From Haemophilus massiliensis (GTDB taxonomy: Bacteria > Pseudomonadota > Gammaproteobacteria > Enterobacterales > Pasteurellaceae), in the NCBI GenBank assembly GCA_000752995.2, contig LM994634.1, forward strand, positions 385,679 through 449,678: DNA of 64,000 bases. Direction: 5' to 3'. Positions 1 through 8,640 of the stretch are shown here, piece after piece; position 1 is the stretch's first letter; every line of letters begins with the position of its first letter. The notes beneath the pieces are model-generated. The model was not told the origin of the DNA. It saw only the letters and a program-made list of their open reading frames with translations, and did no database searches. Made by a program: the position numbers and the translations under genes.

Positions 1-15
1 AACCAGAGAATGATT

Positions 16-49
16 AAGAGAAGCGTTGTTTAGAACGCTTCTCTTTTTT
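16..49 (+). terminator. Rho-independent terminator of a gene left of the window
   Basis: A perfect 12-bp stem (AAGAGAAGCGTT and AACGCTTCTCTT) with a 6-nt loop is followed by a T run. It reads on the plus strand, so it ends a transcript that enters from outside the window. Confidence 0.85.
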
Positions 50-288
50 ACATGTGTTTTGGTGTATTTTATGTTGAACCGTATTGATATCGAAATACCA
101 TGCTTCGACAAGCAACCGTGTGATATGAGATTATGGTCTCAACTGTGCGTGCAGATGAAGCAAAATATGCGCTGATGCTGATTGACCGATGCTCCATTTC
201 GGATCTTAATCAATGCTACAAAAGTGCGGTCGGATTTGTTGGCATTTTGGCAAATCCAACCTTTTAGTTTTTACTCAAAATAAAGTGA
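50..288. other. Intergenic region, no supported gene
   Basis: Between the left-edge terminator and the end of the alcohol dehydrogenase gene I see only short open stretches: 34 codons from an ATG at 71 and about 41 codons from a GTG at 147 in another frame. Neither has a ribosome binding site. One uptake signal core (AAGTGCGGT) lies near 221. A decayed gene remnant is possible but cannot be shown. Confidence 0.5.
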
Positions 289-1437
289 TTATTTCGCTAA
301 ATCAAACACTTCCGTAATAGCCGCTTTGGTATAAATGTCGCTCATTTGCCAATCTTTCGCATTTTGAACCGCATTATCAATTACGGCGCTCAGTTGTTTG
401 TCGTTGACACCGAGTTGTGCCAGTGTAGTCGGTGTACCGATTTTGGTGAACCAAGATTTGAGCGCGGCAATGCCTTCTTCGGCAGTCTGCAAGCCGAAAA
501 TTTCGCGGGCGAAACGTTCAAACTGCGGTCGATTTCGTTCTTTCCACCATGTCATCCATGCCGGCATAACCACAGATAGTCCGGCACCGTGCGGTACATC
601 GCAAATAGCACTTAACGCATGTTCAATCATGTGATTAGGATAGCTGAAGCCGGTAGTTCCCACGTAAGTTAAACCGTTCAGCGCCATGGTCGCCGCCCAA
701 GCGAATTCACCGCGGGCATCCAAATCGTTTGGGTTGTTGAGCAGGATTTCCGTAGTGCGGATGACGGTTTTGATATTGGCTTCTACCTGCATGTTGATGA
801 GCTCAGGCTGTACGCTGGCGGTAAAATAGCCCTCAATGGAATGGGCAATAATATCCGCTGCCGAATACACTAAATAATCCCGGCTGACAGTCGCCTGTAA
901 TTTAGGATTGATGACCGAGACTTTCGGATACAAATCCTCACCGTTAATGGCATATTTTTGTTGAGTTTGTTCATTCATCACCACGCCGCCGTTATTCATT
1001 TCGCTACCCGTTGCCGCAAGGGTCATGATGTCGAAAATCGGCAGGTTTTTCTCAACCACCGCTTTGTCAATAAAGAAATCCCATACATCGCCAGCATACA
1101 ATGCGCCCGCGGCGATGGCTTTGGCACTGTCTAAACAGGAACCGCCGCCGACACTTAAAATACTGTCTATCCCTTGTTGACGAACAAGTTCAATCCCTTC
1201 GTTTACTTTGCTTAAAATCGGATTGCTTTTAATGCCGCCGAATGCGACGAATTCAATGCCGTTGGCGTTCAAACTGGCGGCGACATCATTAAATAACCCC
1301 GATTGTTTAATCCGCTCGCTGCCGTACACCAGCAACGTTTTTTTGACACCGAATTGGTGCATATAAGCGCCGATATTTTTTTCTTTATCTACACCGAACT
1401 CTATGCGGGTCGGATTACGAAAACAGAATGAATACAT
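289..1437 (-). CDS. Iron-containing alcohol dehydrogenase (butanol dehydrogenase/YqhD-like)
   Basis: This 382-residue protein belongs to the group III, metal-dependent alcohol dehydrogenase family, which interconverts aldehydes or ketones and alcohols with NAD(P)H in the cytoplasm. The GGGS nucleotide-binding motif is at residues 97-100. The likely metal ligands are D195 and H199 in ADIIAHSIEGYF, H269 and/or H273 in NHMIEH, and H283 in DVPHGAG. Length is typical of the YqhD/BdhA branch. The start at 1437 has a purine-rich AAAGAGGAACAT stretch just upstream. It lies 27 bp downstream of the cupin gene on the same strand, so the two may be co-transcribed, perhaps in detoxifying reactive carbonyls. 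The physiological substrate cannot be read from sequence. Confidence 0.9.
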   Translation of the reverse strand: MYSFCFRNPTRIEFGVDKEKNIGAYMHQFGVKKTLLVYGSERIKQSGLFNDVAASLNANGIEFVAFGGIKSNPILSKVNEGIELVRQQGIDSILSVGGGSCLDSAKAIAAGALYAGDVWDFFIDKAVVEKNLPIFDIMTLAATGSEMNNGGVVMNEQTQQKYAINGEDLYPKVSVINPKLQATVSRDYLVYSAADIIAHSIEGYFTASVQPELINMQVEANIKTVIRTTEILLNNPNDLDARGEFAWAATMALNGLTYVGTTGFSYPNHMIEHALSAICDVPHGAGLSVVMPAWMTWWKERNRPQFERFAREIFGLQTAEEGIAALKSWFTKIGTPTTLAQLGVNDKQLSAVIDNAVQNAKDWQMSDIYTKAAITEVFDLAK

Positions 1438-1464
1438 GGTATGTTCCTCTTTAACAATGAAAAA

Positions 1465-2421
1465 TTATTTTAACTTAGCGTAATCGGCATCGGAAACCGG
1501 TTCCAGCCATTCATTACGGGTATTTTCACCCGGCATTTCGATGGCAAGGTGCTGAAACCATGCAGTTGGCGCCGCGCCGTGCCAATGTTTCACTCCGGCT
1601 GGAATATGCACCACATCACCGGCTTTTAGGGCTTGAGCCGGTTTGCCCCATTCTTGATAATAGCCGTGTCCAGCGGTGACAATCAGCATCTGTCCGCCAC
1701 CTTTGCCGGCGTGATGAATGTGCCAGTTATTACGTGCGCCCGGTTCAAAGGTGACATTGCCGATAGGCAGTTGTTCCATCGACAGCATATTCAGATAGCT
1801 TTTGCCGACAAAATATTGCGCATAAGCGGTATTTTCTTCCCCGATCGGAAATGGGCTCATCGCCGGTCTTGATATTTGGCGAATCTCTGCGAGTTGTTCA
1901 TCGCTCAGACCGTTTTGCTTGCTGATGTTAATATGAGCATGTAATTGATTTTCTACCCCTTGCATTGTACTTAATGCCGCAACGGTAATGATCTCCCGTT
2001 CCTGCCAGTTAAGCAAATCGTTGGCAAAAATATCGCCGAATAAATGGGCTTTCAGATAGCGGTCGATCTCCGGTGAAAGTGCGGAGAGATCGACGGTTTG
2101 TCCGACTAAACGGGTTTGTGTTTGCGTGCCGAGCGCTAATAAATCGGTATTTCCTGGCAACAGGCGGGCAGAACGCCCTTGTTCAGTTTTCAACCCTTGC
2201 GCACGTCGGGCTGCGACGCGTTCTGATAAAGCGGATAAGGCGTTTAAACTGCGCGGAAAACCTGCATAAGCATAAAGTTGCGTTATCGCAGCCTGAATTT
2301 CATTTACGGTTAAATCATTATCCAATGCCTGATCGATGGCGGCATTAAGGCGGGGGATATCGCCGTTTGCGCTAAATGCGCCGATCTGTGCGAAACTGTA
2401 TTGTTTGTCGGAAAGTATCAT
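1465..2421 (-). CDS. Carboxymuconolactone decarboxylase-family/cupin fusion protein
   Basis: The 318-residue protein joins carboxymuconolactone decarboxylase-like (AhpD-like) alpha-helical sequence over about residues 1-200 to a C-terminal cupin domain. The cupin metal site is visible as NNWHIHHAGKGGGQML, with GDVVHIPAGVKHWHG further on. Such proteins are often annotated as quinone- or aldehyde-stress genes; no reaction can be assigned here. I start at the ATG at 2421 because AGGGAG lies 8 nt upstream. The frame stays open to 2619 and encodes a hydrophobic, signal-peptide-like segment there (TAVILTALLAFATPE), but no usable start codon precedes it. The gene is divergent from a LysR regulator, which probably controls it. 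Confidence 0.75.
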   Translation of the reverse strand: MILSDKQYSFAQIGAFSANGDIPRLNAAIDQALDNDLTVNEIQAAITQLYAYAGFPRSLNALSALSERVAARRAQGLKTEQGRSARLLPGNTDLLALGTQTQTRLVGQTVDLSALSPEIDRYLKAHLFGDIFANDLLNWQEREIITVAALSTMQGVENQLHAHINISKQNGLSDEQLAEIRQISRPAMSPFPIGEENTAYAQYFVGKSYLNMLSMEQLPIGNVTFEPGARNNWHIHHAGKGGGQMLIVTAGHGYYQEWGKPAQALKAGDVVHIPAGVKHWHGAAPTAWFQHLAIEMPGENTRNEWLEPVSDADYAKLK

Positions 2422-2636
2422 TTGTCTGACTCCCTGTTGATTTGTGGTCAGCGTTTGCACGATATTTCGCACCATGGTTTCAGGTGTTGCGAATGCCAAA
2501 AGTGCGGTTAAAATCACCGCTGTTTTGGCTGTTTCTATTATGTGAAACACGAATGAGCGAATGACTGAATTGTAATTCCGTTTTGATCTCACTAAAATGA
2601 ATAAATATAGAAAACACAATTCCGAAAAATGAGATT

Positions 2637-3533
2637 ATGAACCGATTAGATGCTTTAAAATATTTTGTCGTTGCTACTGAAACGTTGAGTTTTCGGGCAA
2701 CGGCAGAGCGATTTTCCGTTTCGCCGCAAGTGATTACCCGCGTGATAGGTGAATTGGAAAATGAATTGGGCGAACAATTATTTAAACGCAATACCCGTTC
2801 TATTCGTTTATCGGATTTTGGCGCGCAATGGTTGCCCAAAGCGGAACAGTTTTTGCAGCAGGAACACGCTTTATTCGGTTCGCCTAGGGTGAATGATAAC
2901 GAATTGTCCGGTATCGTGCGGATTACCGCGCCGCCGTCAGCCTATAGCGACTGGGTGCTGAAGCAACTGTTAATTGCCTTAACGCCCTATCCTGATATTC
3001 GCATTGATTGGCGCACCGGGTTTGATGTACTAAAAACGGTGGAAGATCAAATAGATATCGGCTTAAGAATTACGCAATCGCCGGAACAAAACTGGATTGC
3101 GAAAAAAATTCGTATGTTGAACGAACCGATTGTGGCTTCACCTAAACTGCTTGAACGGGTCGGACAGCCCGAGAATATCGCAGATCTGGTGGCGCACTTT
3201 CCGCTCGGAAGTCTGCTGAATAACAAAACCAATCGACCTTGGCATTGGTATGTCAATGATGAACTGATCCCCATTTATCAGGCCAATGTAGTGACTGATG
3301 ATGCGAAAGCCTTGTTGCAAGCCGTTCTGGCAGGCAGAATATTTGCCCCGATTCCCTATATGGATTGCCAGCATTACTTGGAAACGGGTGAATTGGTAAA
3401 AGTGTTTCCTTACAGCGAATCACAAAAATGGGCGTATTATTTATATCGTCCCAGACAAACCATTACCGCTAGACGGGTACTGGTGGTGTATGAATTATTG
3501 GAAAAAATTTATTTAAGCCATCGCGCCATATAA
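2637..3533 (+). CDS. LysR-family transcriptional regulator
   Basis: This is a 298-residue LysR-type regulator. The N-terminal winged helix-turn-helix spans about residues 2-60 (AERFSVSPQVITRVIGELE) and an inducer-binding domain follows. It is transcribed away from the cupin and alcohol dehydrogenase genes with a 215-bp shared upstream region, the usual arrangement for a LysR protein that controls its divergent neighbours. The inducer is unknown. Similarity to the CrgA/DhcR-like branch is an impression only. Confidence 0.9.
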   Translation: MNRLDALKYFVVATETLSFRATAERFSVSPQVITRVIGELENELGEQLFKRNTRSIRLSDFGAQWLPKAEQFLQQEHALFGSPRVNDNELSGIVRITAPPSAYSDWVLKQLLIALTPYPDIRIDWRTGFDVLKTVEDQIDIGLRITQSPEQNWIAKKIRMLNEPIVASPKLLERVGQPENIADLVAHFPLGSLLNNKTNRPWHWYVNDELIPIYQANVVTDDAKALLQAVLAGRIFAPIPYMDCQHYLETGELVKVFPYSESQKWAYYLYRPRQTITARRVLVVYELLEKIYLSHRAI

Positions 3534-3800
3534 TCTCACCATGTAAAAGTGCGGTGGGTTTTAACGATGTTTTTAATACGCTAAAAAACGGATTGAAAAT
3601 CGACCGCACTTTTGGCTAGTCTCACCGTATTTTTATTATCTTGATAGCTGATACTCTTTTGTATGGCGCTGAAAGAGGGGCCGGTGAAATTTTGTATTGA
3701 GTTATTTTGCATGGTAAGCCATTTTTGTGGTATGTTTAAAACCGAGCCTGCTCTGGCAGCCGTTCAACCTGATTTAACGATGAAAGCAAAGGAGATTATT
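3534..3800. other. Intergenic region with inverted uptake-signal pair
   Basis: AAAAGTGCGGT near 3545 and ACCGCACTTTT near 3603 are inverted copies of the uptake signal separated by about 47 nt. They could form a weak terminator for the LysR gene. The open frame that runs from 3663 into the small DUF1328 gene lacks a ribosome binding site and is not considered coding before 3801. Confidence 0.5.
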
Positions 3801-3959
3801 ATGCTACGTTATTCCGTTATCTTTTTCGTGATTGCCATTATTGCTGCGGCATTGGGCTTTGGTGGCATCGCCGGCAGCGCGGCAGGTATTGCCAAAATCC
3901 TGTTTATCGCATTTTTGGTTTTGGCGGTATTGTCTCTACTTTTCGGCCGCAGACTTTAA
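3801..3959 (+). CDS. Small DUF1328/YtjA-family membrane protein
   Basis: This is a 52-residue protein with two hydrophobic segments separated by a Gly-rich turn ([14 protein letters not shown]), which fits the DUF1328 (YtjA) family of short inner-membrane proteins of unknown function. The start at 3801 is set by AAAGGAG seven nt upstream and by the family's usual size of 50-60 residues. A longer frame upstream from 3663 is rejected. It appears monocistronic and ends about 60 bp before a hairpin with a T run. Confidence 0.85.
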   Translation: MLRYSVIFFVIAIIAAALGFGGIAGSAAGIAKILFIAFLVLAVLSLLFGRRL

Positions 3960-4015
3960 AACGGTTGGAAAAAAGAAGCTGAGGTTTAACCTCATCGCGT
4001 TAGAGATGTAATTGA

Positions 4016-4057
4016 AGGACTGATACCGATATTATATTGGGCTCAGTTCTTTTTATT
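4016..4057 (+). terminator. Probable terminator after the DUF1328 gene
   Basis: AGGACTGA pairs with TCAGTTCT (one G-U wobble) around a loop of about 19 nt and is followed by TTTTTATTTTT. Confidence 0.6.
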
Positions 4058-4204
4058 TTTATATTCCTTCTTTAGCAGTGATTCGCAATAGCCGGTTTTG
4101 GCAAGTGAATATGATTACATTGTGCATTTCGCCGCCGGCAGCTTCTATTGGCGGCTATCATTGAATTTGATCTTTGCAGAATAAATCTACCTCTTTTATA
4201 AAAA

Positions 4205-4228
4205 CGTTATGCATATTATTATATAGCC
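4205..4228. promoter_or_regulatory. ModE-type operator upstream of molA
   Basis: Read on the minus strand this 24-bp site is GGCTATAT, 8 nt, then GCATAACG. It matches, at 15 of 24 positions by my count, the E. coli modA operator as I remember it (CGTTATAT-N8-ACATAACG). It lies 23-46 bp upstream of the molA start, where repressor binding would overlap the promoter. A closely related site lies before the second molybdate cluster at 11805-11828. The repeat is seen in the sequence; ModE binding is inferred. Confidence 0.55.
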
Positions 4229-4250
4229 TATTTTTAATTGAGGTGATCTT

Positions 4251-5291
4251 ATGAAATTTAAACGTTTTCTATTGGTAATATTTACCTGTTGTATCGCATT
4301 GTCTTCCTTTGCCGAACGTACCGTAACCGATCAGTTAAACCGCGAGATTGTGATTCCCGATCACGTACAGCGAGCGGTTATTTTGCAACATCAAACGCTG
4401 AATATTGCGGTACAGTTGGATGCGCTCAAGCAAGTGGTGGGCGTATTATCCAAATGGAAAAAACAATTGGGGGCGGACTATGTTCGGTTGGCGCCGGAGC
4501 TGGAAAAGATGGCGACGCCCGGTGATCTTAACGAAGTCAATATCGAAAGTCTGTTGCGGTTACAACCGGATGTGGTGTTCGTTACTAATTATGCGTCGCC
4601 GCAAATGATTGAACAAATTTCTAATGCGGGGCTGCCGGTTATTGTGATTTCTCTACGTAGCGGTGATGAACGCGAGCAAGCAAAATTAAATCCCACTTTG
4701 GAAAATGAAGATGAAGTCTATAATGACGGGTTAAAACAAGGAATTCGTTTAATTGCCGAAGTGTTTGAAAAGCAGGCGCAGGGTGAGGCGTTAATCCGAG
4801 CAGCCTTTGCCAACCGTCAGTTACTGGCACAGCGGCTGGGCGATATCAAACCTGCCGACAGAATAAAAGTTTATTTGGCAAATCCGGATTTAACCACCTA
4901 CGGCTCAGGCAAATATACCGGCTTAATGATGGAACATGCTGGCGCTTATAATGTGGCTGCCGCGACAATTAGAGGCTATAAACAGGTTTCGCTGGAAAAT
5001 GTGTTGAGCTGGAATCCGCAAGTTATTTTCGTGCAGAATAGGTATCCCGATGTCGTCAACCAAATTCGCACTTCTGCCGAATGGGCAAATATAGACGCGG
5101 TGAAAAACGAACGGGTCTATTTGATGCCGGAATATGCCAAAGCTTGGGGGTATCCGATGCCGGAAGCGCTGGCTTTGGGCGAATTGTGGATGGCGAAGAA
5201 ACTGTATCCGCAGCGGTTTAGGGATATCGATCTGGATAAACTGGTTGACGATTATTATGTTACATTCTACCGCACTCACTACAAAGACTGA
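4251..5291 (+). CDS. molA: Molybdate/tungstate-binding periplasmic protein MolA
   Basis: The 346-residue protein has a Sec signal peptide (about residues 1-21, ending SSFA) and a class III, TroA/BtuF-like solute-binding fold. It strongly resembles what I recall of H. influenzae HI1472 (MolA), for example in the stretches LQHQTLNIAVQLDA and PEYAKAWGYPMPEALALGE. MolA binds molybdate and tungstate and delivers them to MolBC. GAGGTGAT sits just upstream of the start. The permease gene begins 10 bp after its stop, so molA-molB-molC form an operon. The upstream ModE-like box supports the oxyanion assignment over an iron or cobalamin substrate. Confidence 0.88.
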   Translation: MKFKRFLLVIFTCCIALSSFAERTVTDQLNREIVIPDHVQRAVILQHQTLNIAVQLDALKQVVGVLSKWKKQLGADYVRLAPELEKMATPGDLNEVNIESLLRLQPDVVFVTNYASPQMIEQISNAGLPVIVISLRSGDEREQAKLNPTLENEDEVYNDGLKQGIRLIAEVFEKQAQGEALIRAAFANRQLLAQRLGDIKPADRIKVYLANPDLTTYGSGKYTGLMMEHAGAYNVAAATIRGYKQVSLENVLSWNPQVIFVQNRYPDVVNQIRTSAEWANIDAVKNERVYLMPEYAKAWGYPMPEALALGELWMAKKLYPQRFRDIDLDKLVDDYYVTFYRTHYKD

Positions 5292-5301
5292 CTGAGGCGG
5301 T

Positions 5302-6309
5302 ATGTCGCATCGTAATAAACGGATATATCCGCTGTTCATATTACTGATTATTACCGTTCTGGTTGCGTTGGGGATCGGGCGGTATTCTCTTTCTGTGCCG
5401 GAAGTCATTCATATTCTGTTGGCAAAACTCAGCGGTCTCCCTTTGGCGCCGATTCAACAGCAGATAATTTTTCAAGTCCGCCTGCCGCGGATTCTGCTTG
5501 CTGCGCTGGTGGGCGCCGGGTTGGCATTAAGCGGTTGTGTATTGCAGGGCATTTTTCGCAACCCGTTGGTCGATCCGCACATTATCGGAGTAACTTCCGG
5601 TGCGGCCTTTGGCGGTACGTTAGCGATTTTTCTGGGATTCGGTATCCAAGGGTTATTTTTTAATACCGTTATATTCGGGGTAGGCACCTTGCTCGCGGTT
5701 TTTCTGCTCAGTTATAAATTGACGAAACAAAGTCTGCTGATGCTTATCCTTACCGGCATGATGTTAAGCGGATTTTTTTCCGCGTTGGTCAGCCTGTTAC
5801 AGTATATTTCCGACGTTGAAGAAAAACTGCCGAGTATTGTGTTCTGGTTAATGGGCAGTTTCGCCACCGCCAACGGCGAAAAACTGTACTTCTTCTTTCT
5901 GCCTTTTATCTGTTGCAGCGCTGTGTTGTTAGGGGTGCGCTGGCGCCTGAATTTGTTGTCTTTGGGGGATAAGGAAGCCAAGGCGTTGGGCGTCAAAGTG
6001 ACACCGCTGCGCTGGTGTGTTCTGTTTTGCAGCGGGGTGATTGTTGCCTGTCAGGTTGCGGTCAGCGGCAGTATCGGCTGGGTGGGGTTGATCATTCCGC
6101 ATATCGGTCGTATGCTGGTCGGCGCTAATCATCAGAGTTTATTACCTTGTTCCATGTTAATCGGCGCGGTTTATATGATCGTTATCGATTGTTTTGCGCG
6201 CGCCGCGACTGATGCGGAAATTCCGATCAGTATTTTAACTTCGCTGATCGGTGCGCCGTTATTCGGTTTTTTACTGTATAAACTGAAACGGGACGGCTGG
6301 AATGAATAA
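5302..6309 (+). CDS. molB: Molybdate/tungstate ABC transporter permease MolB
   Basis: This is a 335-residue FecCD/BtuC-type permease with about ten hydrophobic segments. Family landmarks include RLPRILLAALVGAGLALSG near residue 60 and GSIGWVGLIIPHIGRML near residue 255, the latter being the coupling region that contacts the ATPase. In H. influenzae MolB (HI1471) forms a type II importer with MolC. Here it follows molA and overlaps molC by 8 bp, which implies translational coupling. Without its neighbours it could be mistaken for an iron-chelate permease. Confidence 0.88.
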   Translation: MSHRNKRIYPLFILLIITVLVALGIGRYSLSVPEVIHILLAKLSGLPLAPIQQQIIFQVRLPRILLAALVGAGLALSGCVLQGIFRNPLVDPHIIGVTSGAAFGGTLAIFLGFGIQGLFFNTVIFGVGTLLAVFLLSYKLTKQSLLMLILTGMMLSGFFSALVSLLQYISDVEEKLPSIVFWLMGSFATANGEKLYFFFLPFICCSAVLLGVRWRLNLLSLGDKEAKALGVKVTPLRWCVLFCSGVIVACQVAVSGSIGWVGLIIPHIGRMLVGANHQSLLPCSMLIGAVYMIVIDCFARAATDAEIPISILTSLIGAPLFGFLLYKLKRDGWNE

Positions 6310-7084
6310 AAGTGCGGTGATTTTTTGCCGAGATTTAAGCTTTGCTTATACTGCACAGCCGTGGTTGTTCCGCGCGCTTTCTTTTGCGCTTGCCCAAGGC
6401 GATGTTCTGGCGGTTTTAGGGCCGAATGGCTGCGGCAAAAGTACGTTGTTGGATATTCTGCTGAAGGTTCGTCAGCCGCTAACCGGCGAAGTGGTTGCTG
6501 GCAAGCCGTGCTGCTTTGTGCCTCAGTTTTTTATGCCGCCTTTTGCATATAGCGTGTTGGATATTGTTTTGATGGGGCGTTCCACACATATCGGAATGTT
6601 TTCCGCCCCTAAAGCGGCAGATCGGGAAATTGCCCGGGACGCGTTAAACAGTTTGGGGTTGCTCGCTATTGCGGATAAGGATTTCAGATTATTGTCCGGC
6701 GGGCAACGGCAGATGGTATTAATTGCCAGAGCGCTTGCCAGTGAGGCGCCGATTATGCTGTTGGACGAACCCGCATCGGCGCTGGATTTGTATAACCAAA
6801 ACCAGTTGTTATCTTTGCTGCGCCGACTTGCCGAACAAAGAAAATTGACCATTATTTTCACAACCCATCAGCCTAATCATGCCGCGTTACTGGCGAATAA
6901 AACCTTACTGCTGAAAAAAGACGGCTTTTTATTCGGTGAGACCAGTCAGATTCTGAATAGCGAAAATCTCAGCGAATTGTTTAATATTACGATGTTACAA
7001 CGGCGGATTGATTACCGCCGGAGCATTTTCCGACACTTTGTCCCTTTATATGATGTGGCGTTAGCACGGCATGATGACGAATGA
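6302..7084 (+). CDS. molC: Molybdate/tungstate ABC transporter ATPase MolC
   Basis: The 260-residue ABC ATPase has Walker A GPNGCGKST (residues 40-48), signature LSGGQ (131-135), Walker B IMLLDEP (151-157) and an H-loop TTHQP. It resembles H. influenzae MolC (HI1470) and powers MolB. The start overlaps the end of molB. An uptake signal core forms part of its first codons (NKSAV). It is the last gene of the molABC operon; no clear terminator follows. Confidence 0.88.
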   Translation: MNKSAVIFCRDLSFAYTAQPWLFRALSFALAQGDVLAVLGPNGCGKSTLLDILLKVRQPLTGEVVAGKPCCFVPQFFMPPFAYSVLDIVLMGRSTHIGMFSAPKAADREIARDALNSLGLLAIADKDFRLLSGGQRQMVLIARALASEAPIMLLDEPASALDLYNQNQLLSLLRRLAEQRKLTIIFTTHQPNHAALLANKTLLLKKDGFLFGETSQILNSENLSELFNITMLQRRIDYRRSIFRHFVPLYDVALARHDDE

Positions 7085-7309
7085 GCAAATGACAATAAGA
7101 GAATAACGTTGTTAGGAATAAAACGGGCGCAACAAAAGTGCGGTGGTTTTTTCTGTGATTTTACCATTCTTGCTATTGAATAAATTTATTCTTCTTTTTC
7201 TAATATAAATATATTTATAAGTTAGATAAATTTAATAATTATATTTATTTTAGGCGTTTCTCTATACTTAGGCTCCGTAACACAAAATACAGAATGAAAG
7301 GAGTAGAAA
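7085..7309. other. AT-rich intergenic region before the MFS gene
   Basis: It contains one uptake signal (near 7136) and a very AT-rich stretch (7180-7260), probably the promoter region of the MFS exporter. A good ribosome binding site, AAAGGAG, lies at about 7298. No gene or hairpin terminator is evident. Confidence 0.5.
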
Positions 7310-8479
7310 ATGCCCATTGTTATTTATATTTTTGCAATTAGCGCGTTTGCGCTAGGATTGGCGGAGTTTTTGCCGATTGGTTTATCTGATGTGATTGCGG
7401 TTGATTTGGGTGTGAGTGTGGAGCAAGTGGGCAAGAATGTTACAGCGTATGCGCTGGGCGCGACAATTTCGGCACCGATTTTGACCGCTTTAACCACAAA
7501 CTGGTCGCGTAAAACAGTCATGCTAACTACGGCAGGGCTGTTTAGTGTCGGTAGTCTATTGGCAGTATTGGCTGGGAATTTAGCTGTGATGACGGCCAGT
7601 CGTTTTCTGGCGGGGGTGGGACACGGTTTATTTTTAGCGGTCGCATCCAGCACGGCAGCCGATCTGGCGGGCAAAGCAAGGGCTGGACGTGCTGTTGCCG
7701 TGGTGTTTAGCGGTTTTACACTGGCTATGGCAGTAGGTGTGCCGCTCAGTACGTGGTTGGGCGGTATAATTTCCTGGCGCTGGGTAATGAGTCTGGTGGC
7801 ACTGTTCGGCATTATTGGTGGAGTTGGGTTATTGTGTGGTATGAAAGACTGCTTACCAACCGCTGAGCGGCAATCTGTGGCAGAGAATTTGCATATACTG
7901 TTCAATCCGTTCTTATTGTCAGCAGCGTTGGTGACAGTGTTTGCCTATGCGGGTACCTTCACCGCCTATACTTATATCGCTCCAATGTTGAACCAGATTA
8001 CAGGCGTTGCAGTGCAGCACATCGGTATTTTTATGCTGATTTACGGTATATCAGCTGCGATTGGCAATATTTGGGGAGGTCATCTTACTGACCGATTAGG
8101 CGAATATAAAGCCAATATTCTGATTATTTCAGGGATTATTCTTACCGCACTTCTAATGTGGTTTGCACTGTCTTCCATCGTCGCAATGGGTGTGCTGGTG
8201 GCTAGCCTGGGTTTTTTCACTTTTGCCGTTGTGCCGTCATTACAGGCCCGTTTACTGAAATTGGCAATCGGTTTTTCTTCCAATGCTCAGGGCATCGCAG
8301 CCGGTCTGAATATTGCGGGTTTTAATCTGGGCGTTGCGTTTGGTTCATTTACTGGCGGTGTAGTGATTGCTCACGGTGGTTTTGCTTATACTCATCTTGC
8401 CGCCGTTGTGTTATCGCTTATCGGTTTGAGTCTGATGCTTTGGCAAAGCAAAAAATTCGTCAATGTTCAAATGTGTTGA
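7310..8479 (+). CDS. MFS transporter, DHA1 drug-efflux type
   Basis: This is a 389-residue major facilitator protein with 12 predicted membrane segments, similar in outline to AraJ/SotB/YdhP-like exporters. The typical early motif of this group, FALGLAEFLPIGL, is at residues 12-24, and the loop 2-3 motif is a modified version (TNWSRKTVM). AAAGGAG precedes the ATG. A LysR regulator follows 161 bp downstream on the same strand and may control it. The substrate cannot be predicted; sugar, drug or amino acid efflux are all known in the family. Confidence 0.85.
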   Translation: MPIVIYIFAISAFALGLAEFLPIGLSDVIAVDLGVSVEQVGKNVTAYALGATISAPILTALTTNWSRKTVMLTTAGLFSVGSLLAVLAGNLAVMTASRFLAGVGHGLFLAVASSTAADLAGKARAGRAVAVVFSGFTLAMAVGVPLSTWLGGIISWRWVMSLVALFGIIGGVGLLCGMKDCLPTAERQSVAENLHILFNPFLLSAALVTVFAYAGTFTAYTYIAPMLNQITGVAVQHIGIFMLIYGISAAIGNIWGGHLTDRLGEYKANILIISGIILTALLMWFALSSIVAMGVLVASLGFFTFAVVPSLQARLLKLAIGFSSNAQGIAAGLNIAGFNLGVAFGSFTGGVVIAHGGFAYTHLAAVVLSLIGLSLMLWQSKKFVNVQMC

Positions 8480-8640
8480 ATTCACGACGATAAAAACTAA
8501 TTGTTGCGTGTTAATATCGAACTTATAAGTTGCCTGAAAGATTTCGTTGGGCAGTTTTTTATCACTGTTTCTTTTATTTTACGCTGCACTCTATTAATAT
8601 TTCTATATTACTCCGTTAATCCGATAAAAAATCTATTGCT

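Noticed and set aside
71-268. Two short overlapping frames (from 71 and 147) as a frameshifted gene remnant
   Set aside because: Neither has a ribosome binding site or a recognisable motif; a random explanation is adequate.
4088-4158. Long-range inverted repeat ATAGCCG/CGGCTAT with inner GC hairpins, considered as a Moco-type riboswitch of molA
   Set aside because: It lies upstream of the ModE-like box and the probable promoter, so it would not be in the molA mRNA; no conserved riboswitch core is recognised.
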